Positions 8,591 to 17,886 of a stretch of DNA of 58,555 nt are shown here, piece by piece. Positions within the stretch are counted from its first letter, which is position 1; the number at the start of each line of letters is the position of its first letter. The notes below the pieces were generated by a model. It saw only the letters and a list, made by a program, of their open reading frames with translations, was not told the DNA's origin and did no database searches. Both the position numbers and the translations under genes were made by a program. The stretch lies in NCBI GenBank assembly GCA_031285845.1, contig JAITVK010000037.1, positions 1 through 58,555 of the forward strand, written 5' to 3'. The DNA is from Propionibacteriaceae bacterium (GTDB lineage Bacteria > Actinomycetota > Actinomycetes > Propionibacteriales > Propionibacteriaceae).

Positions 8591-9985
8591 GTGGAGTTTC
8601 GAGACTATCTCGGGATCCTGCGCAAGTATTGGATCAGTGTGCTGGTCATCACCGTGCTCGGTGCGGCCGCTGGGGCCGGGTATTTCCTGCTGGCGCCATC
8701 GGTCTACACCGCACAGGTCACAGTGTTCTTGTCCGCTAGCGGTGACTCGACACCCAATGGTTTGATCCAAGGCAGCAACTACGCGACCGCCCAAGCGCGA
8801 TCCTTCGCCCAGATGGTCACCTTGCCGATCGTGATGGATCCCGTGATCAAAGACGTCGGATCCTCGCTCAGCTCGGATCAGATGGCCGCCAAGGTGACCA
8901 CGTCCATCCCCACCAACACTTCGCTCATCAATATCTCCGTCACCGATGGCGACGCTGGCCAGTCGGCCAAGATCGCTCAAGCGACGGCCGAGGCGTTGGT
9001 CGACGCGATCAAACGGTTGTCCCAAATCGACTCCACGTCCAAACCCGTGATGTCGGGATCCATCGTCCGATCGGCCGCCACGCCGAGCGCTCCGACCAGT
9101 CCAAAGCTGATTCAGTCGCTGGCTCTTGGACTTCTCGCCGGGCTGGTGTTGGCGGTGGGCCAAGCGGTTCTACGCAAAGCGCTCGACGTCAAACTGCATT
9201 CGGAGTCCGATGTGGCCGCTGCGACCGGCTATCCGCTGATCGGCACTGTTCCTCAAGATCCGAAGCTGGCCAGACACCCGGTGTCCCTGGCCGGGCACGC
9301 GATGACACCGACCGCCGAACGATATCGGCAGTTGAGAACCAATCTGCGCTTCTTCAACGTCGACTCCGATCAGGCGCGCAACTTCGTGGTGACCAGTTCG
9401 ATCGAGTCGGAGGGCAAGACAGTCACAGCGATCAACTTAGCGTGGGCGTTGGCCGAGGAAGGTGATCGGGTCCTGCTGGTCGACGCCGATCTGCGTCAAC
9501 CGAAGGTCGCCACCTATCTGGGGCTGCCTGATGGGGCCGGTTTGACCACGGTCTTGACGGAGCGGGCCGGGTTGGCTGACGTCATCCAGCGCTTGGGGCC
9601 GAGCGCGCCCGACGTTTTGGCGGCCGGGACCACGCCCCCCAATCCAGCCGGGTTGCTCGGGTCGGTCAAGATGAAGCAGCTGATGGAGCAGTTGTCCAGG
9701 GAGTATCGCGTGGTCGTCCTCGACGCCGCGCCGCTGCTGCCAGTGGCCGACACTTTGTCAATGCTGCCGTACGTCAGCGGCACCGTCGTGGTGGCTGCGG
9801 CCGAGCGGGTCACTGTGCCTCAATTGCGGGCCGCGTTGGAGTCCATCAAACGAGCCGGGGCGCCGATCGTGGGCATCGTGCTCAATCGGTCCCAACGCCG
9901 ACATCGCTCGAACAACTACTACTACACGCGCCCTGAGGTCGACCATGGGGACTCCTCGCCCACGCCCGCCCGGTCGCTCGCCTGA
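8591..9985 (+). CDS. Polysaccharide co-polymerase / BY-kinase (Wzz + CpsD/Wzc fusion)
   Basis: A membrane protein of 464 residues. The N-terminus is a Wzz chain-length domain with one membrane helix at about residues 15-35 (YWISVLVITVLGAAAG) and a second near 175-200 (LALGLLAGLVLAV). The C-terminal half is a bacterial tyrosine kinase domain: Walker A around Lys276 (SSIESEGKT), Walker A' VLLVDADLRQP and Walker B VVVLDAAP. A C-terminal tyrosine cluster (NNYYYTRP) is the expected autophosphorylation site. These kinases regulate polymerisation and export of surface polysaccharide. No polysaccharide genes lie in the window, so the cargo is unknown. The GTG start is chosen for its ribosome binding site AGGGGAGGA. 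The in-frame ATG at 8552 lies inside the promoter. Confidence 0.88.
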   Translation: MEFRDYLGILRKYWISVLVITVLGAAAGAGYFLLAPSVYTAQVTVFLSASGDSTPNGLIQGSNYATAQARSFAQMVTLPIVMDPVIKDVGSSLSSDQMAAKVTTSIPTNTSLINISVTDGDAGQSAKIAQATAEALVDAIKRLSQIDSTSKPVMSGSIVRSAATPSAPTSPKLIQSLALGLLAGLVLAVGQAVLRKALDVKLHSESDVAAATGYPLIGTVPQDPKLARHPVSLAGHAMTPTAERYRQLRTNLRFFNVDSDQARNFVVTSSIESEGKTVTAINLAWALAEEGDRVLLVDADLRQPKVATYLGLPDGAGLTTVLTERAGLADVIQRLGPSAPDVLAAGTTPPNPAGLLGSVKMKQLMEQLSREYRVVVLDAAPLLPVADTLSMLPYVSGTVVVAAAERVTVPQLRAALESIKRAGAPIVGIVLNRSQRRHRSNNYYYTRPEVDHGDSSPTPARSLA

Positions 9986-10067
9986 TCGCCAGATCCTTCT
10001 CGACTCGTTTTTTCCTGAACGGATCACTAGAATGTTGGCGATATGTCAATAAATCCAGGAGGATGTC

Positions 10068-10907
10068 GTGGCCGCGAATTCCGACACGCTGTTTGATGTT
10101 TCTGGAGCACGACCGCGCGATCCGAACCAGACTCAAGCCTTCGTCATCGCGATGTGCAACCAAAAGGGTGGGGTTGGCAAGACGACCACAGCGATCAATC
10201 TCGGCGCGGCGTTGGCCGAAGTCAACCGGCGAGTTTTGCTGATCGATTTCGATCCACAGGGCTCGCTGTCGGTCGGGTTGGGTATCAACCCTCATGGCCT
10301 GGAAGCCTCGATCTACGACTTGTTGATGGTTCGGGGGACCGATCCACACGACATCATCCAACACACCTCGGTTCCGAGGCTGGATATTCTTCCGGCCAAC
10401 ATCGACCTGTCGGCCGCTGAAGTCCAGTTGGTCTCCGAAGTCGCCCGGGAGCACACTCTCAGTCGAGTCATCCAGCCCCTGAAATCGCAGTACGACATCA
10501 TCATCATCGATTGCGCGCCGTCGCTGGGGTTGTTAACCGTCAACGCTTTGACCAGCGCGGACGGGGTCCTGATCCCCTTGGAGGCTGAGTTCTTCGCTCT
10601 GAGGGGGGTCGCGATGTTGACCGACACCATCGCCAAAGTCAAGGAGCGCCTGAACAGTCGCTTGGAGTTGATCGGCATCTTGGGGACGATGTACGACCCT
10701 CGTACTCTTCACAACCGCGAGGTGGTCGACCGGGTTGAAGAAGCCTTCGGTGACAAGGTGTTCACCACCAAGATTCGGCGTACGGTGAAGTTCCCCGAGA
10801 CCACCGTGGCCGGTGAGCCGATCACGACCTACGCCTCAGGGTCACCGGCGGCCGCGCAGTATCGCGCCTTGGCCAAGGAGGTGCTCGACCGATGCCCGGC
10901 CGCGTGA
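10068..10907 (+). CDS. parA: ParA/Soj-family chromosome partitioning ATPase
   Basis: A 279-residue ParA-family ATPase with the deviant Walker A NQKGGVGKTT, the A' motif LLIDFDPQG and Walker B IIIIDCAPSLG. The GTG start follows a full AGGAGG at 10058-10062, whereas the nearby ATG at 10063 is out of frame. It is the first gene of a tightly packed operon with an RHH-like gene, scpA, scpB and rluB, an order conserved in Actinomycetota. This is probably not the oriC-linked parA of the parAB pair but the paralogue associated with the SMC-ScpAB genes. Its partner is presumably the next gene product rather than ParB. Confidence 0.9.
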   Translation: MAANSDTLFDVSGARPRDPNQTQAFVIAMCNQKGGVGKTTTAINLGAALAEVNRRVLLIDFDPQGSLSVGLGINPHGLEASIYDLLMVRGTDPHDIIQHTSVPRLDILPANIDLSAAEVQLVSEVAREHTLSRVIQPLKSQYDIIIIDCAPSLGLLTVNALTSADGVLIPLEAEFFALRGVAMLTDTIAKVKERLNSRLELIGILGTMYDPRTLHNREVVDRVEEAFGDKVFTTKIRRTVKFPETTVAGEPITTYASGSPAAAQYRALAKEVLDRCPAA

Positions 10908-11188
10908 ACCTGCCTGGCGCGGAGGAACTGTTCCGCGCCACCGGAGCCAAGCCGGTCGAGTCGGCTGAAGGCGCCGCCTCGGGACGAATCCGCCATGATG
11001 AGAAAATCACGGTCTACGTCTCGTCGGACGAGCTGATCGCTTTGGAAGACGCTCGGCTGACTTTGCGCCGTGCTGGCATCGCGGTGGATCGCGGTCGGTT
11101 GGTCCGCGCGGCCATCGCTGCTGGGTTGGCTGAGTTGGAGGCCAAAGGTCCCCAGGCCGACCTCGTGGCCCGATTGGGTTCTTTGTGA
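10892..11188 (+). CDS. Small ribbon-helix-helix-like protein between parA and scpA
   Basis: A protein of 98 residues. After a flexible N-terminus, ITVYVSSDELIALEDARL looks like a beta-strand followed by helices, as in Arc/CopG/ParG-type ribbon-helix-helix DNA-binding proteins, and VDRGRLVRAAIAAGL forms the second helix. It overlaps the end of parA by 16 bases and the start of scpA by 4, so it is translationally coupled to both. Small genes at this position are a known uncharacterised feature of actinobacterial parA-scpAB loci. A role as DNA-binding partner of the ParA is inference. Confidence 0.8.
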   Translation: MPGRVNLPGAEELFRATGAKPVESAEGAASGRIRHDEKITVYVSSDELIALEDARLTLRRAGIAVDRGRLVRAAIAAGLAELEAKGPQADLVARLGSL

Positions 11189-12048
11189 CCCACGCGCCCG
11201 CGACGCCGATCGAGCAGGACGGCGACGGCGTCCCGCTGGCTTTCTCCGTCACACTCGACAATTTCACCGGCCCGTTCGACGTCTTGTTGTCCCTGATCTC
11301 GAAACACAAGCTCGACATCACCGAGGTCGCCCTGTCTCAGGTCACCGACGAGTTCGTCACCTACATCGCCGACCAAGGCCAGAACTGGGATTTGGATCAG
11401 GCCAGCAGTTTCCTCGTGGTGGCGGCCACCCTGCTCGACTTGAAGGCCGCTCGGCTCCTGCCGCAAGGCGAGGTCGACGACGAGGAAGACCTCGTCCTGC
11501 TGGAGGCGCGTGACCTGTTGTTCGCCCGGTTGCTGCAATACAGGGCGTTCAAGCAAGTGGCGCAATGGATGGCCACCGAGCTGGATGAGCAGGGGCGAAG
11601 ACGCCCGCGCCCAGGTGGCTTGGACGAACGGTTCTCCACGTTGCTGCCCGATGTGGAGTTCACCTGCTCGGTTGAGCAATTCGCCCAGATCGCCCTGGAA
11701 GCGATGACGCCGACCGCCCAAGCGGAGGTTTTTGTCGAACACATCTACATGCCGACAGTGTCAGTGTCCGACCAGGCAGGGATTCTGTCGCATCGTCTGC
11801 GCCGTGGCCACACTATGACTTTTCGGGCCTTGGTGGCCGACGCTGCTTCCCGGCTGGTGGTCGTGGCTCGGTTCTTGGCCGTGTTGGAACTGTTTCGAGC
11901 CGATCTGGTCGCCTTCGATCAATTGGATCCGTTCTCCGACTTGGTCATTCGTTGGGTCGGAACCAGTGACGGCGACGTTCAGATCGTCGATGAGTACGAT
12001 GAGGTCGGCGCACCTGACTCATCGCCGACCACCAGTGAGGAGTCCTGA
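11185..12048 (+). CDS. scpA: Segregation and condensation protein A (kleisin)
   Basis: A 287-residue ScpA. The diagnostic N-terminus FTGPFDVLLSLISKHKLDIT EVAL fits the family, followed by SFLVVAATLLDLKAARLLP. The C-terminal winged helix ends with an acidic tail. ScpA bridges the SMC head and neck as the kleisin of the condensin complex. The GTG start overlaps the preceding stop (GTGA), and the stop overlaps the scpB start (TGATG), so the three genes are co-translated. Confidence 0.95.
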   Translation: MTHAPATPIEQDGDGVPLAFSVTLDNFTGPFDVLLSLISKHKLDITEVALSQVTDEFVTYIADQGQNWDLDQASSFLVVAATLLDLKAARLLPQGEVDDEEDLVLLEARDLLFARLLQYRAFKQVAQWMATELDEQGRRRPRPGGLDERFSTLLPDVEFTCSVEQFAQIALEAMTPTAQAEVFVEHIYMPTVSVSDQAGILSHRLRRGHTMTFRALVADAASRLVVVARFLAVLELFRADLVAFDQLDPFSDLVIRWVGTSDGDVQIVDEYDEVGAPDSSPTTSEES

Positions 12049-12779
12049 TGAGCGAACCTGTGGTGTCCGATGACCTGGGGCCGGGCCAGCCGTCCGAAAC
12101 CCTAGGCGACGAGAGAACGATGGAACAGTCGGCCTGCGAGCCGACGACCGAGCAGTCGGCGTGCGAGGCGGATTCATCGGGCTGGCTTGACCCACGCCTC
12201 GAAGCCCTGCTGATTGTGGCCACCGAGCCGGTGTCGGCCACGGAACTGGCTCAAGTGTTGGAGCTTCCTCTGCCCGAGGTCGAGGCCGGTCTGATCCGAC
12301 TGGCCAGCTTCTATGACGCCACTGGGCGCGGCTTCGAGTTGCGTCGCATCGGCGTCGGATGGCGCTACTACACCAGGACACAGTACGACGGTGTCATCGC
12401 CCGATCAGTCGTGGAAGGCCAATCGGGCAAGCTCACCCGCGCCGGATTGGAGACACTGGCCGTCATCGCGTATCTTCAACCCGTGTCGCGCTCAAGGATC
12501 GCCTCGGTGCGCGGGGTCAACGTCGACTCGGTGGTTCGTACGCTTGTCGCCCGCGGTTTGGTCCATGAGGTCGACAAGGACCACGACAGCGGAGCCGGAC
12601 TGCTGGCCACCACGACCTACTTTCTGGAGCGGATGGGGTTGGCCAGCTTGGACGAGCTGCCCCCGTTGGCTCCGAATCTGCCCGACGCGCGAGCGTTGGA
12701 CGAGGAATTGGCCCGACTGGCGAGCGCCGGGGTTGACGGGCACGACACACTGACTGATGGTGACGAAGGAGACTCATGA
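12048..12779 (+). CDS. scpB: Segregation and condensation protein B
   Basis: A 243-residue ScpB with two winged-helix domains. An acidic, low-complexity N-terminus of about 45 residues, not typical of the family core, precedes LDPRLEALLIVATEPVSATE. The core motif GLETLAVIAYLQPVSRSRI is diagnostic. It forms the dimeric KITE subunit that binds ScpA. The stop overlaps the rluB ATG by 4 bases. Confidence 0.95.
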   Translation: MSEPVVSDDLGPGQPSETLGDERTMEQSACEPTTEQSACEADSSGWLDPRLEALLIVATEPVSATELAQVLELPLPEVEAGLIRLASFYDATGRGFELRRIGVGWRYYTRTQYDGVIARSVVEGQSGKLTRAGLETLAVIAYLQPVSRSRIASVRGVNVDSVVRTLVARGLVHEVDKDHDSGAGLLATTTYFLERMGLASLDELPPLAPNLPDARALDEELARLASAGVDGHDTLTDGDEGDS

Positions 12780-13522
12780 CTGACACACACACCGCAGATG
12801 AACCGGTACGCCTGCAGAAAGTGATCGCGGCGGCCGGATTGGCTTCACGGCGTGGAGCCGAGGAGATGATCGTCGACGGTCGCGTCGAAGTCAATGGACG
12901 GCTGGTGACCGAGTTGGGGACCAGGGTTGACCCGATCAACGATGTCGTCCGGGTGGACGGCTCTCGCATCCCCCCGGCACGCCATCACATCTACCTGGCG
13001 TTGAACAAGCCGCGTGGAGTGGTCTCCACGATGGACGATCCTCAAAGCCGTCCCACGGTGGAGGAGTACATTCCGCGCAAAGCGGGGCGACTGTTCCATG
13101 TCGGTCGGCTCGACGCCGACACCGAGGGCTTGCTCATTTTGACCAACGACGGTGACTTCGCCCAGCGGCTGTCGCACCCGTCGTTCGAAATCGACAAGCT
13201 GTATTTGGTCGAGGTCGACCAGCCGATGGAGCCCGCCGCTGTCAAGCGCTTGGCGAAAGGTGTGATGCTGGAAGACGGTCTGGTCAAACCCGACAAGGTC
13301 AAGGTCGTTTCGCGCGGAGCGAGTAAGACCTTGGTGGAGTTGACCCTGCATTCCGGGCGCAACCGGGTGGTGCGGCGGATGATGGAGTCGCTGGGCTACT
13401 CTGTGCGACGGTTGGCCCGACTGCGGGTCGGCCCGATCCGGCTGGGCAACCTGCCCAGCGGCCAGACTCGGGAATTGACGGTCAAAGAGATCGGGGCGTT
13501 GTACGACAGCGCGGGGTTGTGA
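12776..13522 (+). CDS. rluB: 23S rRNA pseudouridine synthase, RluB family
   Basis: A 248-residue enzyme that isomerises uridine to pseudouridine in 23S rRNA. The N-terminal S4 RNA-binding domain covers about residues 11-55 (VRLQKVIAAAGLASRRGAEE). The catalytic motif GRLDADTEGLL places the nucleophile Asp at residue 113. The C-terminus HSGRNRVVRRMMESLGY is typical of the RsuA/RluB/E/F group. Last gene of the parA-scpAB operon. Confidence 0.92.
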   Translation: MTDTHTADEPVRLQKVIAAAGLASRRGAEEMIVDGRVEVNGRLVTELGTRVDPINDVVRVDGSRIPPARHHIYLALNKPRGVVSTMDDPQSRPTVEEYIPRKAGRLFHVGRLDADTEGLLILTNDGDFAQRLSHPSFEIDKLYLVEVDQPMEPAAVKRLAKGVMLEDGLVKPDKVKVVSRGASKTLVELTLHSGRNRVVRRMMESLGYSVRRLARLRVGPIRLGNLPSGQTRELTVKEIGALYDSAGL

Positions 13523-13727
13523 TCATCGGCGGGGTCTGACCAGCGCGAGTATGGAAGCTTCGTCCGACGGCGCAGGGCTCTGATCTGATTTGATCGAGGC
13601 GATGGGTTTCGTGTCAGCCGAAGTTCACGACTAGACTTGGTGAGTTCGCAGACAGGTTGTTTGGGCCGTGCTGCGGTTCACACGACAGCTGCCCGCAGGG
13701 CAGGATCGAAGAAAGGCGGTCAGCCGC

Positions 13728-14768
13728 ATGATGCGAATGGGATGGTTCCGACTGGTTGGTGGAACCGTGATTCTGGGCCTCGGCCTCAGTTTGGCCGCCT
13801 GCACTTCTCCGGGGGCGCAAGACTCACCCTCGCCGTCGACGAGCCCGTCTGCGCCGACCTCGCCTGATTCCAGTGTCGCGCCGTCGGCGAGCGCGTTGCC
13901 GACGGTCAGCCAGCCTGCTCCGTCATCGAATTTGAACGGTGTGGAGGCGACCGGAGCCTTCGGTGAGGCGCCGACGGTGACTGTTCCGTTCCCGTGGGCG
14001 ATCGACACCACTCAGACGAAGGTGCTGGTGGCTGGTGATGGCCCCACGGTTCAAGACGCCGGGATGGTCCAGGTCAACTACTATGGCGTCGATGGACGCA
14101 CCGGTGTGACCTTCGACCAGTCGTACGCCAACGGCAAACCGGTGGATTTTTCCTTGTCGGGCGTGGTCCCTGGTTTTCAAAAGGGTTTGGCTGGTCAGAA
14201 GGTCGGTAGCCGTGTGTTGATCGCGATGCCTGGAGCTGACGGCTATGACGCCTCTGGCGGCAAATCCGAAGCCGGCATCGAAATCGGTGACACCTTGGTG
14301 TTCGTGGTCGACATCCTGCGTACCAGCGTGACCGAGCCCAGTGGGACGGCGACGACGCAGGCCGATCCGAATCTGCCGAGCGTGTCGAATGATCTAGCCG
14401 CTCCGACGGTGACGATCCCCACCGACAAGCCCGCGCCGACCGACGTGGTCGTCGTTCCGCTCATCACCGGCACGGGTCCGGTGGTCGGAGCCAGTGACAC
14501 GTTGGTCGTCAACTACGCCGAGTACATCTGGGGCACCGGGGCGATGGTTCGCCAGACCTATGGTTTCAGTCCGTTGAAGGGTGCTCTGACATCGACGTTG
14601 CCCGGGTGGCAGAAGGCGCTGACGGGTCAACCGATGGGGTCGCGACTGTTGGTGGTCGTGCCGCCGGATCAGGCCTATCCCGAGGGCAACCCGAAGGTCT
14701 CGATCCCGAAGGGGTCGACCATGGTGTACGTCATCGACATTCTGTACACCTCGCCGAACACGTTCTGA
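13728..14768 (+). CDS. FKBP-type peptidyl-prolyl isomerase lipoprotein, two domains
   Basis: A 346-residue exported lipoprotein. The signal peptide ends in lipobox LAAC with the lipidated Cys at residue 25, followed by a Ser/Pro/Thr-rich linker. FKBP domain 1 (about residues 95-200) has VQVNYYGVDGRTG, VVPGFQKGLAGQKVGSR and DTLVFVVDIL. Domain 2 (about 240-346) is degenerate and has lost several aromatic pocket residues. The family catalyses prolyl cis/trans isomerisation of proteins folding outside the membrane. The ATG at 13728 is preferred over the one at 13668 because AAAGGCGG precedes it and it gives a compact signal peptide. Confidence 0.88.
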   Translation: MMRMGWFRLVGGTVILGLGLSLAACTSPGAQDSPSPSTSPSAPTSPDSSVAPSASALPTVSQPAPSSNLNGVEATGAFGEAPTVTVPFPWAIDTTQTKVLVAGDGPTVQDAGMVQVNYYGVDGRTGVTFDQSYANGKPVDFSLSGVVPGFQKGLAGQKVGSRVLIAMPGADGYDASGGKSEAGIEIGDTLVFVVDILRTSVTEPSGTATTQADPNLPSVSNDLAAPTVTIPTDKPAPTDVVVVPLITGTGPVVGASDTLVVNYAEYIWGTGAMVRQTYGFSPLKGALTSTLPGWQKALTGQPMGSRLLVVVPPDQAYPEGNPKVSIPKGSTMVYVIDILYTSPNTF

Positions 14769-14772
14769 GCGA

Positions 14773-15681
14773 TCAGCGACCCGCCCAACAGACGGGATCG
14801 GTCAGCCACGGCTGACGTGGCAGCGCTCCCGGATCGAAGCGGGCGGCCAAGGTGGCCGCGGTCACGGATTCGCCTGGCGCGGCCAGCCCCAGGGAGTGGC
14901 CCAGGCGACCCAGAATCTGACCGACTGTCAGTCCTGCGGCCAACAGTTCATTCAGCCCGATCGCGCCGTCGCGCTTGGCCAGACGCGTGCCGTCCGGGGC
15001 GAGAACCAGCGGCACATGCAGGTACGTCGGTGGCGGATAGCCCAAGGTCTTCGCGAGCCAGGCTTGACGGGGGGCCGATTCCAGCAGGTCGTCGCCTCGG
15101 ACGATCTGGTCGACACCTTGGTCTGCGTCATCGACCACGACGACGAAGTTGTACGCCCACACGCCGTCGGCCCGGCGTACCACGAAGTCATCGACGGGCG
15201 CTGTTCTCGAACCATGGATCGCGTCGGTGATGGTCATGTGAGCCGACCGGGCGTCGATGCGCCACGACGGCTGGCGTCTGGCGCGCCGCTCAGCCTTCTC
15301 GGGCTCGCTGAGCCCACGACAGGTCCCCGGATAGATCGCAGTGCTCCCGTGGGGCGCGCGCGTCGCCTCAGCGATGTCTTTGCGCGAACAGAAGCATTCG
15401 TAGAGATGCGGGCGAAGCTTGGCCATCGCTTGGTCGTAGATCGCGGCGCGTCGACTCTGCCAGACGATCGGCCCGTCATGGTTCAGGCCCAGCCGCGCCA
15501 GATCGTCCAGTTGTCGAGCGGCCACTGCTTCGGCGTGGGGCAGTCTCGGTTGGTCGATGTCTTCGACCCGGATCAGGAATCCTCGACCGCTGGCGCGGGC
15601 CGCGAGCCAGGCGACCAACCCGGTGCGCAGGTTGCCCACATGCAACTCGCCGCTCGGAGTGGGCGCGAATCGACCGAACAT
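14773..15681 (-). CDS. gluQ: Glutamyl-Q tRNA(Asp) synthetase
   Basis: A 302-residue GluRS-like enzyme lacking the anticodon-binding domain. It attaches glutamate to queuosine at the wobble position of tRNA-Asp. The start of the fold is FAPTPSGELHVGN (class I HIGH variant HVGN). A zinc site CFC..Y..C is present (ECFCSRKDI, IYPGTC). LAKRDGA takes the place of KMSKS. The start at ATG 15681 (MFGRFAPTPSG) is chosen by fit to the family. In-frame GTG and TTG codons up to 15735 would add 18 residues. Converges with the FKBP gene, 4 bases apart. Confidence 0.9.
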   Translation of the reverse strand: MFGRFAPTPSGELHVGNLRTGLVAWLAARASGRGFLIRVEDIDQPRLPHAEAVAARQLDDLARLGLNHDGPIVWQSRRAAIYDQAMAKLRPHLYECFCSRKDIAEATRAPHGSTAIYPGTCRGLSEPEKAERRARRQPSWRIDARSAHMTITDAIHGSRTAPVDDFVVRRADGVWAYNFVVVVDDADQGVDQIVRGDDLLESAPRQAWLAKTLGYPPPTYLHVPLVLAPDGTRLAKRDGAIGLNELLAAGLTVGQILGRLGHSLGLAAPGESVTAATLAARFDPGALPRQPWLTDPVCWAGR

Positions 15682-15826
15682 GGCCTGAGGTTCCACCCTT
15701 TCTGGGCGATGAGATGATGTACTAGGACTCACCAACGGCTTGTCAGCCTCAAGCTGATGAGTTCGACGAGCGTCGGTCGACAGTCGACGCGCGCCCGACC
15801 GGATCTACTTTACCTTTCGAGGGGAC

Positions 15827-16789
15827 ATGGCAGCACAGAGCTCTGAGCGTCTGCTCAATCTGGTGATCGCCCTGCTGGCCACCAGACGTTACCTCAGTCG
15901 AGACGAGCTGCGTTCCATGGTCGCCGGATATTCGCGTGCCACCACCGAGCAGGGATTCTTGCGGATGTTCGAGCGGGACAAGCAGGATCTGCGAGCCATG
16001 GGGGTCACGATCCAGACCGGCGGGATCGATCCGGTCACCGAGGAGGTCGACGGGTATCGGATCGAGGCGCGAGACTTCTACCTGCCTGAGCTGTCTCTGA
16101 CTCCGGCTGAGTCGACGCTGGTCGGTCTGGCAAGTTCGGTTTGGGCTGAGCCTGGGGTGGCCGAGGATGTCAAGACCGCTTTGGCGAAGTTGAGAGCCTC
16201 GGGCCAAAGCGTCGACGGCGACGCTGTGTCGTACCTCACACCGCGGCTGACGGCCCGGGACCCGGGGTTCGCCGTCTTGTGGGAAGCGCTGCTGACTCGT
16301 ACGCCGGTGAAGTTCACCTATCATGACAAACCTCGACTGGTTCATCCGTGGCGTCTGATCTTGCGCTCTGGCGCATGGTATCTGCTCGGTCAGGACACGA
16401 CTGCTGGGGTCAGACTGTTCAAGGTGACCCGCGTCCAGGATCTGCCCCAACTGTCGGGTGAGCCGGGCGCCTACGAGCTGCCGTCACCCGATCAGATCGC
16501 TGATCATGCCTCCCAGCTGGATCCGCCCGCGCCGACCGCGGCGGTGACAGTGGCGTTGCGTGAAGGCGCTGGTGTGGCTCTCCGACGACGGGCCCACCCT
16601 GTTCAGTGGCCGTCCCAGGTGTTGGAGGGCTACGAGGTGGTTCAGGTGCCGTACGCCCGCGAGGACGAGATCGTCTCGGCGATCTGCGCCTGCGGACCGG
16701 ATGCTGTGGTGCTGAGCGACGGCGACATCAAGCGCCGGGTCATCGAGCAGTTGACGGTGATGTCGACCTGGGGACGGGAGCAGTCATGA
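15827..16789 (+). CDS. pafB: WYL-domain transcriptional regulator PafB
   Basis: A 320-residue protein with an N-terminal winged helix (SERLLNLVIALLATRRYLSR) and a WYL domain (PWRLILRSGAWYLLGQD). The WYL residues and the RLFKVTRV segment are the ligand-sensing core. In mycobacteria the PafB-PafC complex activates the LexA-independent DNA damage response. A GAGGGG ribosome binding site precedes the ATG. It overlaps pafC by 4 bases (ATGA), fitting an obligate heterocomplex. No proteasome genes (pafA, pup, prc) are visible nearby. Confidence 0.9.
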   Translation: MAAQSSERLLNLVIALLATRRYLSRDELRSMVAGYSRATTEQGFLRMFERDKQDLRAMGVTIQTGGIDPVTEEVDGYRIEARDFYLPELSLTPAESTLVGLASSVWAEPGVAEDVKTALAKLRASGQSVDGDAVSYLTPRLTARDPGFAVLWEALLTRTPVKFTYHDKPRLVHPWRLILRSGAWYLLGQDTTAGVRLFKVTRVQDLPQLSGEPGAYELPSPDQIADHASQLDPPAPTAAVTVALREGAGVALRRRAHPVQWPSQVLEGYEVVQVPYAREDEIVSAICACGPDAVVLSDGDIKRRVIEQLTVMSTWGREQS

Positions 16790-17727
16790 GCACGTCGATG
16801 GAACAGGTGGCACGCCTGCTGTCAGAGATTCCGTACATCCAAGCCCGGCCAGGGATCACGCTGCATGAGATCGCCGAGGTCTTCTCGATCCCGGTGGCTC
16901 AGGTGAAGCGCGATTTGGCGGTGGCGATCTTTTGCGGACTGCCCGGGGGCTACCCATCGGATCTGATCGACGTGGATCTGGACGTGATGGACGACGAGGG
17001 GGTGGTCTATCTGTCGAATCCGACGGCGCTGGACCGTCCGACCCGGTTCACGGTGACCGAAGCGGCGTCGTTGCAGTTGGCGCTGACGGCGCTGCGCAGT
17101 CTTGTCGCCCCCGACACCGCCGCCCAGATCGACGACTTGGTGGCGCGTATCGCGGTGGCGCCGAGTGTGGACATGCGGCTGGCGACGGCTGCCCCCGGCG
17201 TCCGTGACGTGATCAGTTCGGCGATCAGTTCGGCCGAGCGGATCGAGTTGACCTACGAGGGTCAGGCTCGAGGTCAAGTCACTCGCCCGGTGGTCGATCC
17301 GGCGGCGATCTTCTTGGGCGATGGCGTGGCCTATCTGACGGCCTACTCGCTCACCTCAGATGGTTGGCGCACCTATCGATTGGATCGAGTGGTGGCGGCC
17401 TCGCCGACGGGTGAGGCGGCCAGCGACCACGGAGCCCGACCGTCGCTTGAGGAATGGCCGGCTTCCTTGACACAGTCCGATTCGGTCACGGTCCTGGTGA
17501 CGCCGTCGGCCGGCTGGATCGCGGAGTATTATCCGACGCGGTCAGTCGTGAAGGTGGCTGACGGGTTTCAGATCGAACTGCCCGTGGTGAGCCCGAGTTG
17601 GCTGATCCGGCTGTTGTTGAGCTTGGGAGATCACGTGCGGTCGATCGCCCCGATTCAGTACGCGCGAGCGGTTTCGGAACGCGCTCGGCAAGCGCTATCG
17701 ACGTACAACCACCTCGATTCCCTGTGA
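16786..17727 (+). CDS. pafC: WYL-domain transcriptional regulator PafC
   Basis: A 313-residue partner of PafB. The N-terminal helix-turn-helix reads RLLSEIPYIQARPGITLHEIAEVF, then comes a WYL domain (GDGVAYLTAYSLTSDGWRTYRLDRV) and a C-terminal WCX-like extension. It starts at ATG 16786 inside the pafB stop. In mycobacteria and relatives pafBC is followed by tatA-tatC-helY. Here the 12.5-kb giant 2 gene follows and no tat genes are found before helY. Confidence 0.88.
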   Translation: MSTSMEQVARLLSEIPYIQARPGITLHEIAEVFSIPVAQVKRDLAVAIFCGLPGGYPSDLIDVDLDVMDDEGVVYLSNPTALDRPTRFTVTEAASLQLALTALRSLVAPDTAAQIDDLVARIAVAPSVDMRLATAAPGVRDVISSAISSAERIELTYEGQARGQVTRPVVDPAAIFLGDGVAYLTAYSLTSDGWRTYRLDRVVAASPTGEAASDHGARPSLEEWPASLTQSDSVTVLVTPSAGWIAEYYPTRSVVKVADGFQIELPVVSPSWLIRLLLSLGDHVRSIAPIQYARAVSERARQALSTYNHLDSL

Positions 17728-17886
17728 TTAGGCGGGGATAATCCGCTCCGACAAGGTATTTTTCTCATTGGACTAGGAGCATTGCCTAGCTGGCAGCTAT
17801 AAACAATGACTTGACTTCTGTCTCAGTTGGGGGCAGAGTAGGCAACAACTAGTTGTGTTGGGGGTTTCACGACTAGGGGGAGAATG

